64,000 nt of DNA, from positions 55,512,859 through 55,576,858 of the forward strand of contig JALIGW010000001.1 of NCBI GenBank assembly GCA_023053685.1. The letters are read 5' to 3'. A program made the translations under genes and the position numbers. The notes under the pieces were generated by a model. It ran no database searches and was not told where the DNA came from. It saw nothing but the letters and a program-made list of their open reading frames with translations. Position 1 is the first letter of the stretch, and each line of letters starts with the position of its first letter. Source of the DNA: Diadophis punctatus similis (lineage: Eukaryota > Chordata > Lepidosauria > Squamata > Dipsadidae). This document shows, piece by piece, positions 27,301 through 35,040 of this stretch.

Positions 27301-30300
27301 AGATACAGATGGTGCAGAGTGGGAATTGCATTGGCTACAGGGCTGTTCCTTATGTAATTCAAGGTGATGGTAATCACCTTTAAAACCCTTCATGGCATCC
27401 GTCCAGGCTACTTGAGGGATCGCCTCACCGCACTGGGATTGCCCTACCTTCCCCTTCCATGCCAGCAGAGGAGGCATGCTGCATGCTCCATCAGCCAAGG
27501 TATTCTAGTGGGGTCCAGAAAAACCTTCTCTGCTATTGCTACTGCCCTTTGGAACAACTTGGCCCCCAGAGTGAGGTCGGTTCCAACCAGAGGTGGGTTC
27601 CTACCGGTTCTAACCGGTTCTTTAGAACCATTAGTAACTCGGTGATGATGTCACGGAGCCGGTTCTGTTGGTGTCTCTATGGGCGCCGCCATCTTGGATT
27701 TTGCTTCCGCGCATGCGCAGAAGCTACTTTTTGATTGCTGAGGGGGGCGCATGCACGCGCGCACGGCGCGACCCTGAGCAAACCGCCAGCAAAAGGATCC
27801 AGAACCCACCCTTGGCTCTTACCCTCCTGACCTTCCACAAAAACTTAAAGATCTGGCTCTGCCAGTTGACTTGAGGCTCCAATGGAGGGGTTTCACATTG
27901 GGAGTGATTGATATATTAAGAATAGATCCCACTTCACTACCTTCTCATTCTACTCCCTCCCTCCCCATCTTTTAGTTAGGGCTCAGTTTTATCTTTTTAA
28001 TATTGTAGGCCGTCCAGAGTTACTCCATGGTAAAATGGGTGGCCAATAAATTTTACAAATAAAATAAAAATAATTATTAGCAGTAATCCTGTTGCAAAAT
28101 GTGACCCTCACTTGCTCTTTCCAGATACAATTGTAGTATGCTCTAGGCCAGGGGTTTCAAACTCATGGCCTGTAGGCTGGATGCACGCTGATCACGCCCA
28201 CCCCCATTTTAGCGAAGGGGGAAAAAGTCGCAAAATGTCATGTGACAGCAACGTGATGACGCGAGTTTGGCACCCCTGCTCTAGGCAATTTAATTAATTT
28301 AATTTAATTTAAATTTAATAGATTTGTATGCCGCCCAACTCCCAAGGGACTCTGGGCGGCTGACAGCATTTCAAATCATTATTACATATAAAAACATATA
28401 ATTAAAAATTATAAAAATTAAAAATATCAGACATTCATAACCAAGGGGGGAGACCCATATCTGGTCTGGTTGGTCTCACTTTCACCCCGCCTGCCAGAGG
28501 AGCCAAGTTTTTATTGCTTTACGGAAGGCCAGCAGGGTGGGGATAGTCCTAATCTCTGGAGGGAGTTGGTTCCAAAGAGAGGGGGCTCCCACGGAGAAGG
28601 CTCTCCCCCTCGGCCCCACCAACCGGCATTGCTTGGTCGATGGGATCTGGAGGAGACCAACTCTGTGGGACCTAACCGGTCATAGGGAGGTATGCGGCTG
28701 GATGCGGTCCCGAAGGTAACCTGGCCCTGAGCCATGTAGGGCTTTAAAGGTCAAAACCAACACTTAAATTGGGTCCGGAGACTAATGGGCAGCCAATGCA
28801 GCTGGCGGAGAATGGGTGTCACATGGGTGTACCTAGGTACACCCACCACAGCTCGCGCAATTCTGCATTTCTCAAACAAAGGAATTGAAGTGAGCCAAAC
28901 TGATATCAGGAAATTTAAAAACAAACAAACTTTATGAATTGGTGGTACCAAAGATCCCTGTGAATTGTATTTTGTCACCATTTAGGAATAAGCGAAGGGA
29001 TATTCTTGGATCATTACCACCTGTCCGATATTTAAGAGAAGTTGTCAAATGGAAGTTTCATGGATCATCACATTTCCTGAACTTACAATCTTTAATGTAA
29101 TGGATAACACCAAAAAGATGGGATTGCCCCAGTAATTACACAGTAAATTTAATAAAATAATTGGCTAGATGTAGTCTATAATGGTGTCTCCCATTTCTCT
29201 AACTGCAAAGAGAGTGCCCTTTATTCCATATTTTAATAATATATATTCCTCAGAGTCAACAGGATCTTAGGGGGGTGGAAATCAATTGCAAATGCAACCA
29301 TTATGATGTGAAACAGTCATAATCATTATTGGATAAATATACTTACATTGTTTATATTATTTTAGAGGAAAATCATAAAATGGTATTAATTTTACTTAAT
29401 ATTTCAACCATTTTATGATTTTAAATAAGTGGATCTCTCCATTTCCAGAACGTGCAATTCCTTTTGTGAACCACATTAAATCTCCTTTCAATACCAATGA
29501 ACTGATCATTTCAAGGAGAGAAATACTGGCAATTTTTCAGAAGTGAATCCTGCAGGCTGGAAGCAATTTGTGCTATTGCAGACACAGTAGTTTACTCAAA
29601 ACACAGCTGTTTGGGGGACAGACCATTGCAGAATATTTAATATTGCTTCCAGTTTAGAAGATTTGCTTCCAGAAAAGTAATAGGTTACTCTGGGAATGGG
29701 TATACTGGAGATAAACAGACACTCAAAGATATACAATAAGAACAAACAGAACAGTGTGAGGATGCCATTCCTAAAATAATGAGTTCTAAATTTACCTAGT
29801 TTAAAAGTATTAACATAACTGCACAGTGACATTTCTTTACAACACTGATTCTCTATCTGTAGAATATTAAAGTTTAAAGAAAATTTCTGTTATTTCCACA
29901 AACTAGTCTGTAAAGTATTGGAATAAGATGGAAACTGTTAGAATATTCATGAACTGGGAGAGCCCATGTTAACAAGGTCAGCCAATGAATAGGCATAGCA
30001 ACTGAATCAGCCAATGGGAGTTAAACACTTCTGAGTCTGTGCAGAGAATCGAAACTGGAACTTAAGCTTAAGGCTGGGCGTGGCTCAGCTCACTCTGCTC
30101 GTCTCCACTCTGTACTCTTCCACTCTGCTGAAATGAAACTAACTCTCCTGCTTGTGTTTACCTGTAGCTACATTGAAGAAGAACTCTGGTAATGGTATTG
30201 TAAATATATATATTATTATGTTTATAAAGAAGTTATTGAATCCAGCTGAATCAGTCATCTGTGTGTGCTTCTGGTTTTGATTTTGCAACAAACTTTAATA

Positions 30301-32172
30301 GGAACTATAAAAATATTACATTTAAAAATATTTCTAAAAATACTAAGTGGCAATATTTTATGAATAGCAAAATGTCATATGCTTAATCCAATAGGCAACT
30401 GACCAGAGGTGATATTCTGCCGGTTCGGACCAATTCAGGTGAACCGGTAGCACCGACTATGGGTGGCCCTGCCCACCCGCCCGGACGTAATGCTGTCCTA
30501 TTTAGCCACATTTTTGTGGCTGGGCGCATGCACATGTGCGAGTAAAGAACATGCACGGGAGGCTGTGCGCATGTGCAGAGGTGCATGCTCACATTTGCAA
30601 ACCGGTAGGGAAGGTAAGTGAAAACCACCCCTGCAACTGACCTCTTCAGTATGAGGATCTTCAAGAACAGAAGTGGACTCAATTACTTCATAATATCTAG
30701 ATTCAGTAGAAAATAAAACAACAGACTTCAATGTTAGAATTTTATACTAATATAATAGTTGTTGAAAACTTCATACATTTATTTTAAAAGGCATTTAATT
30801 ATGAAAAATTCCTGAAGTAAAAATATTTTTATAATAAAAGATGCTAAGGCTCAGAAAAGGACAAAAATAAGCAATAGGCACACACACACTACAGTACCTG
30901 AAAGGACTAGAGTAAGATTTCAAAATTATTTATCTCTATATCATTTATCAAATTCATGTTACTCTTTAACCTTAAGGGATCTAGGTAGCAGACCTCCCCT
31001 TCCTGTTCAGCCATTTACCCTGCCAAATATGCTCTACAGTAGAGATTAAAGTTTTTAAAGTAGTAGGCAACGCTGCATGGTTCTTGCAATGATATAGATG
31101 CCTGTTTCTATTTAATAAATTCCAATACTGGGTATATTAACCCCTCCTCCCTCACAAGCATAATTCTTTAGTAACAACTTCAGCAGGGATAAATTTGTTA
31201 TAGTGAACACAGCTATATACTCAATATTATATATACACAGCTATATACTCAATATACTCAATATTTCAATATTTCAAAAAAAATTATGGTATCTAATCAA
31301 TTTCTACACAATCAAAAAGCATGGTTCTACAGAACACACTAGGATATAGAGCACCAACTTCCTATATTTACCTTTCTGATACTAAGGCAATGCGACCATA
31401 ATCCCAAAATCTTCTTCTAATAAAAGAAAATATCAATAGCAACACCTAGAAAATAAAAATGGGATCAATTAAAGGTTCAATATTCATGTTGAATTATGTG
31501 TTTCCTCCACTTCATTTTTTGCTTTTAGTTTAGACAATATAAAAGCTTCAAAATCAAGTAGAACACCAACACAAAGTAAACTAATATTTGGTAATGAAGA
31601 TACATTAGTTTAAAAAATGCTCTTTTTACATAATATTATAATTGCATAGATTATATTATTACATTATAAAAATATAAGGAATAGTATTAAATTGGAAAAA
31701 CACTCAAACAAACAGATGCTACCTTTAACTTGGCAGGCAGTACAAAATTTTTCAGATTCAAGAGAATGAAGTAGAATTGCTATCAGCATGGCAAGCCCTA
31801 TTTTCCAGCACATTTCTCTAGTGGAGCAGGAAGAAGGGAATATTGAAGCCCTTCTTTTCAAAGCTATATATATTTCAGCAAAATGAAATAAACTATTTAT
31901 TCACTCTTCAAATTGCCATGAGCCAACAATGTGGAAGAAAAAATAAATAAATAAATAGCTACAAAAAATAAATAAATCAAGCCTACCAAAAAGCAGATTA
32001 CATCAAGCAGCAGGACAGTAGGAACCCCACCAAAGGTTACTCCTTGAAGTACAGTTGTTCCTGGTGCAGAACTGTAACAGTAGGTGCCATTTGGGGACTC
32101 AGTATCATTTCTTCTACTTAACAAGTGAACCAGATGTGAATGACCAGCATCCGAAGTCAGGAATGGAATCAT
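217..32172 (-). CDS. TMEM63A: TMEM63A, 17 coding exons, 3' part beyond window
   Basis: OSCA/TMEM63-family cation channel opened by membrane tension or osmotic stress, in plasma and endolysosomal membranes. Seventeen exons (listed separately) join with consistent phases and GT/AG borders into 592 uninterrupted codons. The start ATG is at 32172-32170. In order: an extracellular N-terminus with an NGT sequon (residue 28), TM0 with [12 protein letters not shown] followed by [13 protein letters not shown] (about 47-85), SFQRH plus a hydrophobic helix ending in NLSGDLL (about 135-165), the helix [13 protein letters not shown] (about 186-205), a long cytosolic loop with an RRM-like part (RTLFITGLP) and a Cys-rich [12 protein letters not shown] stretch, then the pore-region helices with [26 protein letters not shown] and [14 protein letters not shown]. 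The order and residues match human TMEM63A (807 aa, from memory), so about 215 residues lie left of base 217. The LEFTY neighbour favours TMEM63A over TMEM63B or TMEM63C. No frameshift or stop was found. Confidence 0.93.
905..1159. mobile_element. hAT-type MITE, TSD GTCAAGGG
   Basis: CAGGGATGGGTTCC at the left end mirrors AACCCACCACTG at the right. Flanked by a perfect 8-bp TSD, GTCAAGGG (897-904 and 1160-1167). Interior rich in CpG and CGCATGCG motifs; no transposase. Lies in a TMEM63A intron. Confidence 0.9.
1872..1931 (-). CDS. TMEM63A: TMEM63A coding exon 16
   Basis: 60 nt, acceptor TTTCTTTCAG, donor GTAAGT. Encodes [19 protein letters not shown] between two helices. Confidence 0.94.
2190..2400. 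repeat. fragment of the mariner-like MITE family
   Basis: CTCACTTAACCACTCACGG, ATTCACTTAACAATGGCA and GGCAATTGGGACTGCC echo the interior of the element at 20471-20857. Ends lost. Confidence 0.5.
2876..2925 (+). repeat. short tandem repeat
   Basis: Two and a half copies of a 24-bp unit (ACAGACATAGATATATAAAC). Another short tandem array is at 31205-31265 (CAGCTATATACTCAATAT). Confidence 0.8.
3197..3283 (-). CDS. TMEM63A: TMEM63A coding exon 15
   Basis: 87 nt, acceptor TTTTAATAG, donor GTAAAG. Encodes [20 protein letters not shown] and the helix end LILPSLGLT. Confidence 0.95.
3640..4145 (+). repeat. old L2 LINE fragment (ORF2 3' end)
   Basis: Heavily decayed match to the L2 C-terminal coding part: CACGCCCTGGTCATCTCCCG, GCTGCATTGGTTCCCAGTTT, ATCCAATTCAAGGTGCTGGT. 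Many frameshifts. Confidence 0.65.
4190..4413. repeat. fragment of the mariner-like MITE family
   Basis: Contains AAATCACGGTCACATGACTG and GTGGACTGGTTACTAAGC, like older copies of the family at 20471. Similar remnants lie at about 6925-7170. Confidence 0.4.
4771..4877 (-). CDS. TMEM63A: TMEM63A coding exon 14
   Basis: 107 nt, acceptor TTTCCTCAG, donor GTAAGA. Encodes [20 protein letters not shown], a helix, then [11 protein letters not shown]. Confidence 0.95.
5537..5690 (-). CDS. TMEM63A: TMEM63A coding exon 13
   Basis: 154 nt, acceptor GCTTGACAG, donor GTGAGT. Encodes [14 protein letters not shown] and the helix [20 protein letters not shown] of the pore region, highly conserved in the family. 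Confidence 0.96.
6368..6502. mobile_element. hAT-type palindromic MITE, TSD CTCTATCA
   Basis: 135-bp near-palindrome centred on CCAGCCAGC/GCTGGCTGG, starting CAGAGGTCTTCAAACTTGG. Perfect 8-bp TSD (6360-6367, 6503-6510). Intron of TMEM63A. Confidence 0.9.
6653..6790 (-). CDS. TMEM63A: TMEM63A coding exon 12
   Basis: 138 nt, acceptor TTACTGTAG, donor GTAATG. Encodes [20 protein letters not shown] and the stretch before the next helix, ending DIC plus two bases of a Trp codon. Confidence 0.94.
7295..7728. mobile_element. hAT-type MITE, TSD GTATAGAC
   Basis: Ends CAGTGATGGTGAACCT and AGGTTCGCCATCACAG. Perfect 8-bp TSD GTATAGAC (7287-7294, 7729-7736). The 434-bp GC-rich interior contains spurious open frames but no transposase. 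Confidence 0.9.
7945..8078 (-). CDS. TMEM63A: TMEM63A coding exon 11
   Basis: 134 nt, acceptor TTTTCAACAG, donor GTGAGT. Encodes EDAIDYYNG and [12 protein letters not shown], the final strand of the RRM-like domain. Confidence 0.94.
8452..8575 (-). CDS. TMEM63A: TMEM63A coding exon 10
   Basis: 124 nt, acceptor TTATACCAG, donor GTAAGA. Encodes [12 protein letters not shown] and the Cys-rich [12 protein letters not shown] motif of the intracellular loop. Confidence 0.94.
8767..9215. mobile_element. hAT-type MITE fragment, right end missing
   Basis: Begins GTGATGGCGAACCTATGG and carries GGCACACGGAG, close to the element at 7295-7728, but it dissolves into a G-run and then LINE sequence without the right terminal repeat. 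Confidence 0.65.
10056..11141 (+). pseudogene. L1 ORF1 (RNA-binding ORF1p), broken
   Basis: Starts ATGGCTTCTAAATTTG, then a coiled-coil-like Lys/Glu-rich region, an RRM-like stretch ([18 protein letters not shown]) and a C-terminal-domain-like part ([20 protein letters not shown]). This order is that of LINE-1 ORF1p, about 360 codons against 338 in human. A frame change between about 10250 and 10365, another at about 10505-10515 and an in-frame TAA at 10719-10721 break it. It would have acted as an RNA chaperone in the L1 particle. Confidence 0.75.
11567..12004. mobile_element. palindromic hAT MITE (outer), TSD CCTTAAGG
   Basis: Ends CAGGGGTGGCCAAAC and GTTTGGCCACCCCTG. 8-bp TSD CCTTAAGG (11559-11566, 12005-12012). 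Without the nested element it is 146 bp and almost one perfect palindrome centred on CATGCATGCATG. Confidence 0.92.
11706..11989. mobile_element. palindromic hAT MITE (inner), TSD GTTTGGCC
   Basis: 284 bp, starts CAGTAGTGGGTTCCTACC and ends in its complement. Perfect 8-bp TSD GTTTGGCC (11698-11705, 11990-11997). The two arms of about 142 bp are nearly perfect inverted copies around CTCTGCAGAG, so open frames appear as mirror pairs on both strands. No transposase. Confidence 0.93.
14097..14177 (-). CDS. TMEM63A: TMEM63A coding exon 9
   Basis: 81 nt, acceptor CTTTTGCAG, donor GTACCT. Encodes [20 protein letters not shown] of the cytosolic domain. Confidence 0.93.
14480..14650. repeat. degenerate palindromic MITE
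   Basis: Imperfect inverted halves around CATTTCCCAAGATTTC and GAATTATGGGAATTGC, like older hAT MITEs of squamates. Ends unclear. Confidence 0.4.
16784..16854 (-). CDS. TMEM63A: TMEM63A coding exon 8
   Basis: 71 nt, acceptor TATATGTAG, donor GTAAGT. Encodes [20 protein letters not shown], the first strand of the RRM-like cytosolic domain. A palindromic hAT MITE (16951-17274) lies 96 bp upstream of the acceptor. Confidence 0.94.
16951..17274. mobile_element. palindromic hAT MITE, TSD CTCCTAAC
   Basis: Ends CAGAGGTGGGTTCCTGCC and GGAACCCACCTCTG. Perfect 8-bp TSD (16943-16950, 17275-17282). Inner arms resemble those of the MITE at 11706-11989 (GCCGAAGACGCTG), so same subfamily. In the TMEM63A intron, 96 bp from an exon acceptor. 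Confidence 0.92.
18494..18602 (-). CDS. TMEM63A: TMEM63A coding exon 7
   Basis: 109 nt, acceptor CTTCACAG, donor GTAAGT. Encodes [19 protein letters not shown], a transmembrane helix, and the start of the cytosolic loop. Confidence 0.95.
18780..19382. mobile_element. Tc1/mariner-like MITE, TA TSD
   Basis: Left end CAGGTAGTCCTTGACTG mirrors CAAGGACTACTTG at the right, flanked by TA on both sides (18778-18779, 19383-19384). No transposase is recognisable; the open frames inside are accidental. Confidence 0.75.
19773..19824 (-). CDS. TMEM63A: TMEM63A coding exon 6
   Basis: 52 nt, acceptor CCTCTTAG, donor GTAAGC. Encodes [17 protein letters not shown], an extracellular loop almost identical to the mammalian one. 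Confidence 0.94.
20285..20441. mobile_element. hAT MITE fragment (right half)
   Basis: Ends GTAGGAACCCACCACTG and has the CTTCCGCGCATGCGCGGAAG palindrome typical of this family. No left terminal repeat or TSD was found, so it is truncated. Confidence 0.65.
20471..20857. mobile_element. Tc1/mariner-like MITE, TA TSD
   Basis: CAGGTGATCCACGACTTACA and its complement (GGTCGTAAATCGAGGAC, then AAACAG) at the right end, with TA on both sides. Same family as 18780-19382, with CATTCAAAGTTACAACAGC and GTGACTTATGA inside. Confidence 0.8.
21050..21530 (-). repeat. old CR1/L3 LINE fragment, possible
   Basis: Reversed and decayed pattern TTGGTATCATCCACTC, CTTTGCAAAATCCATGCCGAC and CAGCAATACTAGTTCC, as in old CR1/L3 copies of amniotes. 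No usable frame. A further possible CR1 remnant lies at 19970-20170. Confidence 0.4.
22100..22740 (+). repeat. possible solo LTR
   Basis: Pyrimidine-rich region with a 135-codon frame of no recognisable function, ending GCAATAAATATGGATCTC followed by TTCTCAGTGTTGTGCTTC, like the poly(A) signal and U5 of a retroviral LTR. Borders and TSD were not found. Confidence 0.3.
22809..23230. mobile_element. hAT-type MITE, TSD CAACAACT
   Basis: Starts CAGAGGTGGGTTCCTGCCGG and ends CAACCCGCCACTG. Perfect 8-bp TSD (22801-22808, 23231-23238). Contains three copies of a unit with the self-complementary CCGCGCATGCGCGG-type core, the likely reason for its 422-bp length. Confidence 0.92.
23411..23662 (-). mobile_element. 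Sauria SINE
   Basis: Reverse copy: the (AGCAAT)n and CACTTCATAGTGCTTTACAG end (BovB-like tail) comes first, and CCACTGCGCCACCTC (tRNA-like A box side) last. Contains CATTTTACCGACCTCAGAAG and GAGCCGGTGAGAT. Copies at 50287 and 54075 are close to identical. Confidence 0.92.
24139..24509. mobile_element. hAT-type MITE, TSD GCCTATAG/GCCTACAG
   Basis: Ends CAGGGGTGTCAAACT and AGTTTGACAGCCCTG. TSD matches at 7 of 8 positions (24131-24138, 24510-24517). GC-rich interior, no transposase. Confidence 0.88.
24799..25115. mobile_element. TIR DNA transposon, TA flanks
   Basis: TACCATATTTTT followed by CGCTCCATAAGACGC at the left; GTCTTATGGAGC followed by A-rich ATACGGTA at the right. This forms 25-bp terminal inverted repeats with a TA target. 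Widespread non-autonomous family in tetrapods; superfamily probably Tc1/mariner. Confidence 0.75.
25144..25240 (-). repeat. L2 LINE tail remnant
   Basis: (TTTA)n followed by TCTTATATGCCGCCCTACTC, the reversed 3' tail and hairpin of L2. Shorter remnants of the same end are at about 32228-32290, 42415-42640 and 57565-57660. Confidence 0.6.
25344..25486 (-). CDS. TMEM63A: TMEM63A coding exon 5
   Basis: 143 nt, acceptor GTGGTGCAG, donor GTAAGA. Encodes [20 protein letters not shown] and the following transmembrane helix ending [11 protein letters not shown], a family hallmark. Confidence 0.95.
26760..26797 (-). CDS. TMEM63A: TMEM63A coding exon 4 (micro-exon)
   Basis: 38 nt between ATTTCTAG and GTAAGT. 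Encodes [12 protein letters not shown] plus two bases of the next His codon, aligning with the GCCPWL segment of mammalian TMEM63A. Too short for ORF calling; found through homology, phase and splice sites. Confidence 0.9.
26862..28076 (+). repeat. L2 LINE fragment, interrupted by a MITE
   Basis: Begins in the YADD region (TATGCTGATAATAGCCAACT), passes CTGGAGGCTGTGCAGGCCTG and ACTATTGCAAGCGCTCTACA, and ends with GGCCGTCCAGAGTTACTCC and an AATAAA-rich tail. MITE 27588-27814 is inserted. Several frame breaks. Confidence 0.8.
27588..27814. mobile_element. hAT-type MITE inside an L2 LINE
   Basis: CAGAGGTGGGTTCCTACCGG at the left and AACCCACCCTTG at the right. Flanks GTTCCAAC and GCTCTTAC agree at 5 of 8 positions (decayed TSD). 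It interrupts the L2 fragment at 26862-28076. Confidence 0.75.
28149..28278. mobile_element. hAT-type MITE, TSD CTCTAGGC
   Basis: 130 bp, ends CAGGGGTTTCAAACT and AGTTTGGCACCCCTG. Perfect 8-bp TSD (28141-28148, 28279-28286). Confidence 0.92.
28290..28880 (-). repeat. L2 LINE 3' end, reverse
   Basis: Reverse complement of the C-terminal coding part and 3' end: TGCCGCCCAACTCCCAAGGG, CTGGAGGAGACCAACTCTGT, TGGGCAGCCAATGCAGCTGG, GGTGTACCTAGGTACACCC. Confidence 0.85.
29936..30290 (+). repeat. possible solo LTR
   Basis: Starts TGTTAGAATATTC and ends TTTTGCAACA, giving TGTT...AACA termini about 355 bp apart. A GC-richer middle precedes an AT-rich part. No convincing TSD, no coding part. Confidence 0.35.
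30404..30633. mobile_element. hAT-type MITE at a TMEM63A splice donor, TSD CAACTGAC
   Basis: Starts CAGAGGTGATATTCTGCC and ends AAAACCACCCCTG. Perfect 8-bp TSD CAACTGAC (30396-30403, 30634-30641). On the minus strand the right TSD copy is intron bases +1 to +8 after TMEM63A exon 30642-30696, so the element begins at intron position +9. Confidence 0.9.
30642..30696 (-). CDS. TMEM63A: TMEM63A coding exon 3
   Basis: 55 nt, acceptor AATCTAG. Encodes a Ser/Glu-rich cytosolic linker ([18 protein letters not shown]) matching the variable linker of human TMEM63A. The donor is GTCAGT, with C at +3 instead of a purine, and lies inside the TSD of a hAT MITE (30404-30633). Confidence 0.85.
31372..31445 (-). 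CDS. TMEM63A: TMEM63A coding exon 2
   Basis: 74 nt between a TTTTCTAG acceptor and a GTAAAT donor. Encodes the end of TM0 and the basic stop-transfer [15 protein letters not shown], near-identical to the mammalian protein. Confidence 0.93.
31987..32172 (-). CDS. TMEM63A: TMEM63A coding exon 1 (start codon)
   Basis: Codons 1-62, phase 0 at its end. The donor is GTAGGC directly after 31987. A 5'UTR acceptor lies just upstream of the ATG: a pyrimidine-rich run ending CAAG at about 32182, or TAG at about 32179. Contains the conserved [16 protein letters not shown] at the start of TM0. Confidence 0.92.
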
Positions 32173-32924
32173 GTTGTCCTACTTGAAAAAGAAATTGCAT
32201 AGCAGGAAAAATACACTTTTACAGATTCTTTATTTTTGTTTTATTTGATTTTATTAAATTTATTTGCCACCCATCTCATTTTGAAGCGAATCTTATATTA
32301 TACAATGGGGGGGGGGAAGCAAGATTACTTTGATCAAAAACTATTTAACTTTAAGCAATACTTAAAAGTACCAGTTTTCATTAAGTATTTTGAAAAACAC
32401 TTAGCAGATTCAAATAAACATCCTTTAGCATGGCAACATTTTAATAATATTCCTGCATAAGGGTTAATAGGAATTATGACTGGAAGAAGGCACAGGTACA
32501 GAATCTCTTATTTTATTTTTAATATTTTCAAAGATATATAACACTCATGAGGAGACAGACTAGGTAAGTGGATCTCTTTATTTTAACTATACAACCTGCC
32601 CTACAGCTTTAATCCAGTGTACTTTCTGACACCTACGGTAGGTGATGTAATTACCTAATCTATTTAAGTGAAGGGGTAAAAATCTTGACATAATAGCTTT
32701 TGTCTATTAGTTGTCAGTTTTCATAGCCGTTCAAGCATGGGAGAAACTTGCTCATTTCCAGCCATCTAGAAGTATTAAATTGTCTTTAAAGCTATAAAAG
32801 ACCACTTCCAGAAAAAGAGTCGTTCACTTAAAATTTTCAATGCTTGATAAACAGGGGCAGCTGTGCCCAGGGGAGCCTTTACACAGGTCCATTTTGTATG
32901 CCAGTTATGACCCCGCTTGGAACA

Positions 32925-33600
32925 GAAGTGTTTACTTCCAGTCATTTACCGGTATGTCTTTGACATCATCTGACTGGATTACTACAATATAATCTATGTG
33001 GGGCTACCCTTGGAGAGAGTCAGAATGTACATCTGGTCCGGAATGCAGAGATTTGAAAGGTATGCTTTGGTCTTCTTATATAATACACTGCTACGAATGC
33101 TATACTGATTTCCTATTTACTCTTTGATACAATGGAAGGTCCCGTTTGTCACATTTAAAGCCTTTATGGCTCAGGATCAGAATATCTGGAGTACTTATTC
33201 CCAATAGCTTCTGTCAATCCCTTAAAATTTGTCTGAGTGTGCTCTCTGTGACCCTTCACTTAGAGAACATTATCTCCAGGGATCTTAGAAGTGAACCTTC
33301 TTGTTGCTGCTATGTAAAACAGCATCCTGCAGATAGGCAAATGGGACCTTCGCTACTGCGTTTCAGAAGGACCATTAAAGCGTGGTCATTTTAGGAGGCT
33401 TTGGGGCTAGAATTTTATTTCTTCTGATAGTGCAATGTCCTCCCCTCCCATTTTTGGTTTTATTATTTGCTGTTGAAGATAGAGATATACAGATATTTTC
33501 TTTGTGTGTATTGTTTTTAGACCAGCTGGGATGTATACCATTGCAGATGTACACTATAATTAGATTGGTCTATAAGCCCAGAAAAATAAATTAATAAATA
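32925..33600 (+). repeat. old L2-like LINE fragment
   Basis: GACTGGATTACTACAATATAA, ATGTGGGGCTACCCTTGGAG and CTTTGATACAATGGAAGGTC follow the L2 C-terminal coding order, then an AATAAATTAATAAAT tail. Strongly decayed. Confidence 0.55.
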
Positions 33601-34399
33601 TTTCTAAGAGGTACAAACTATCATTCCTTTAACCCAATTTTACAGTTGCAATTACAATTTATTTACCTCCGATTCAGTCATTTATTTTTCCAGACACTTA
33701 TGCAGTGAATTCTGAAAGAGTGTATAAAATCAGGCTAGATTAGAACAAGGCTATTCGCCCAAAATAAATTATAGGCAAATAGATTGGTGATGTGATTAGA
33801 AAATGCAGTTCTTCCCTGTCACAGAAACATAAGATTCCAACTGCTCCATCAGGAAATCAGAATCCATAAAGCAAAATAATTTAGTTATCACAATTCCACA
33901 AGAGATAAAACATAGCGTAATACTTCTTTCTGAAATTTCAAATTGTTTCTCAAAAACAATTTCAAAAATTCCTGCAGATGGCAGAATGGAGTCATTTTCA
34001 CTTGCCACCAATAATTGAGACTGAAATATTTCCAGTCTTAGAATATATATGTACCCCTATGTATTTATAGATAACTTTAACTAAAGTTTTCATAATGCCT
34101 GTGCTCTTTTGGGCAGACTAAAAAAACCTCAAGATCACTGCATAAAGTATCTGAATATTGAATAGAACGTTATTCTCCTTTACTATGTAATAGTAATAGA
34201 GGCCTAACCTTGCTTTGCACTTCCTCTTTCCTTAATATCATTTTTCATTAAACAGAAGTTCAAGAGATGTGGTCTTCTGCATCAATAATTCTCCTTTCTG
34301 AATTTCAAGCAACTGTCAGAACTGAACTTGAAGCAGCACCAGAAGCTGCAGAGACCTACCAGATCTAGGGTCAAAAATCCGGCAGACTTTTAAGGCGAT

Positions 34400-35040
34400 A
34401 GAGAAGAGGCAGAATTTTCTTTTTTGCTGCCATTTAATGGTCATCCGGATTTTGCAGCCCCGATCGGGGAGCACTCTATAAATTAAGCTCTTAACCCTTA
34501 GACCAGGGCAAGATGACAGTCAAGTGGGCGAAGCTAAGTGGATACACGGCAAATCCCCTCGGAACAAAATAACGATAACAGGTGGCAGGTTGGGAAGACT
34601 ACGGGAGTCGCTTAAGGAGGCGGGGAGGTCTCGAAGACCCAGGACCAAGCCAGTCGCTCCCTCCGTCCGCTCCCTTCTCCCGAAGCAGCTGGTCGGCGGA
34701 GAGATGCGGCAGCCAAGGGGGAGCGATAACAGCTGCTGCCGTTCTCACTCAGCTTTTTCGAAGACGCTCAACTTCCGCTTTTCCTCCCGCACTCCTAATT
34801 GCTGGGTACTCTTGGCTTTCCCGCTTCCCAAGGTTGGCCAGCGCGGCCAACCAGAGCCTGAACGAGAGTATTTCTCCCCCACGCCCCGGCTTCGGCCACC
34901 AGCAGCCCAGCCCCCTACCTACCGTTCTACGGAAAACCAATAGGGGACAGCGCAGCCGCTTCGCTCGTAAAGAAAACAGGAGGCGACTCGGAAAGCCGCG
35001 CATGCGCCGCCGTTCCGGGGGGGAATGAGTAGATGGAACT
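34400..35040 (-). promoter_or_regulatory. TMEM63A: CpG-rich TMEM63A promoter and 5'UTR exon
   Basis: The only large non-repeat GC- and CpG-rich block in the window, about 2.3 kb upstream of the TMEM63A start exon. No TATA box. Visible motifs: an NRF1-type palindrome GCGCATGCGC (34998-35007), CCAAT on the plus strand (34937-34941) and an ETS-like ACTTCCG at about 34770. A possible minus-strand donor (GTAGGT after AACG, near 34923) would end a noncoding first exon that splices to about 32181. The exact start site and donor cannot be fixed by reading. Long frames through this block (34524-35028) look like a by-product of GC content. Confidence 0.7.

Noticed and set aside
34524..35028. Two overlapping frames of 139 and 148 codons in the CpG-rich block
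   Set aside because: Frames are expected in GC-rich DNA. No domain, and the block behaves as the TMEM63A promoter.
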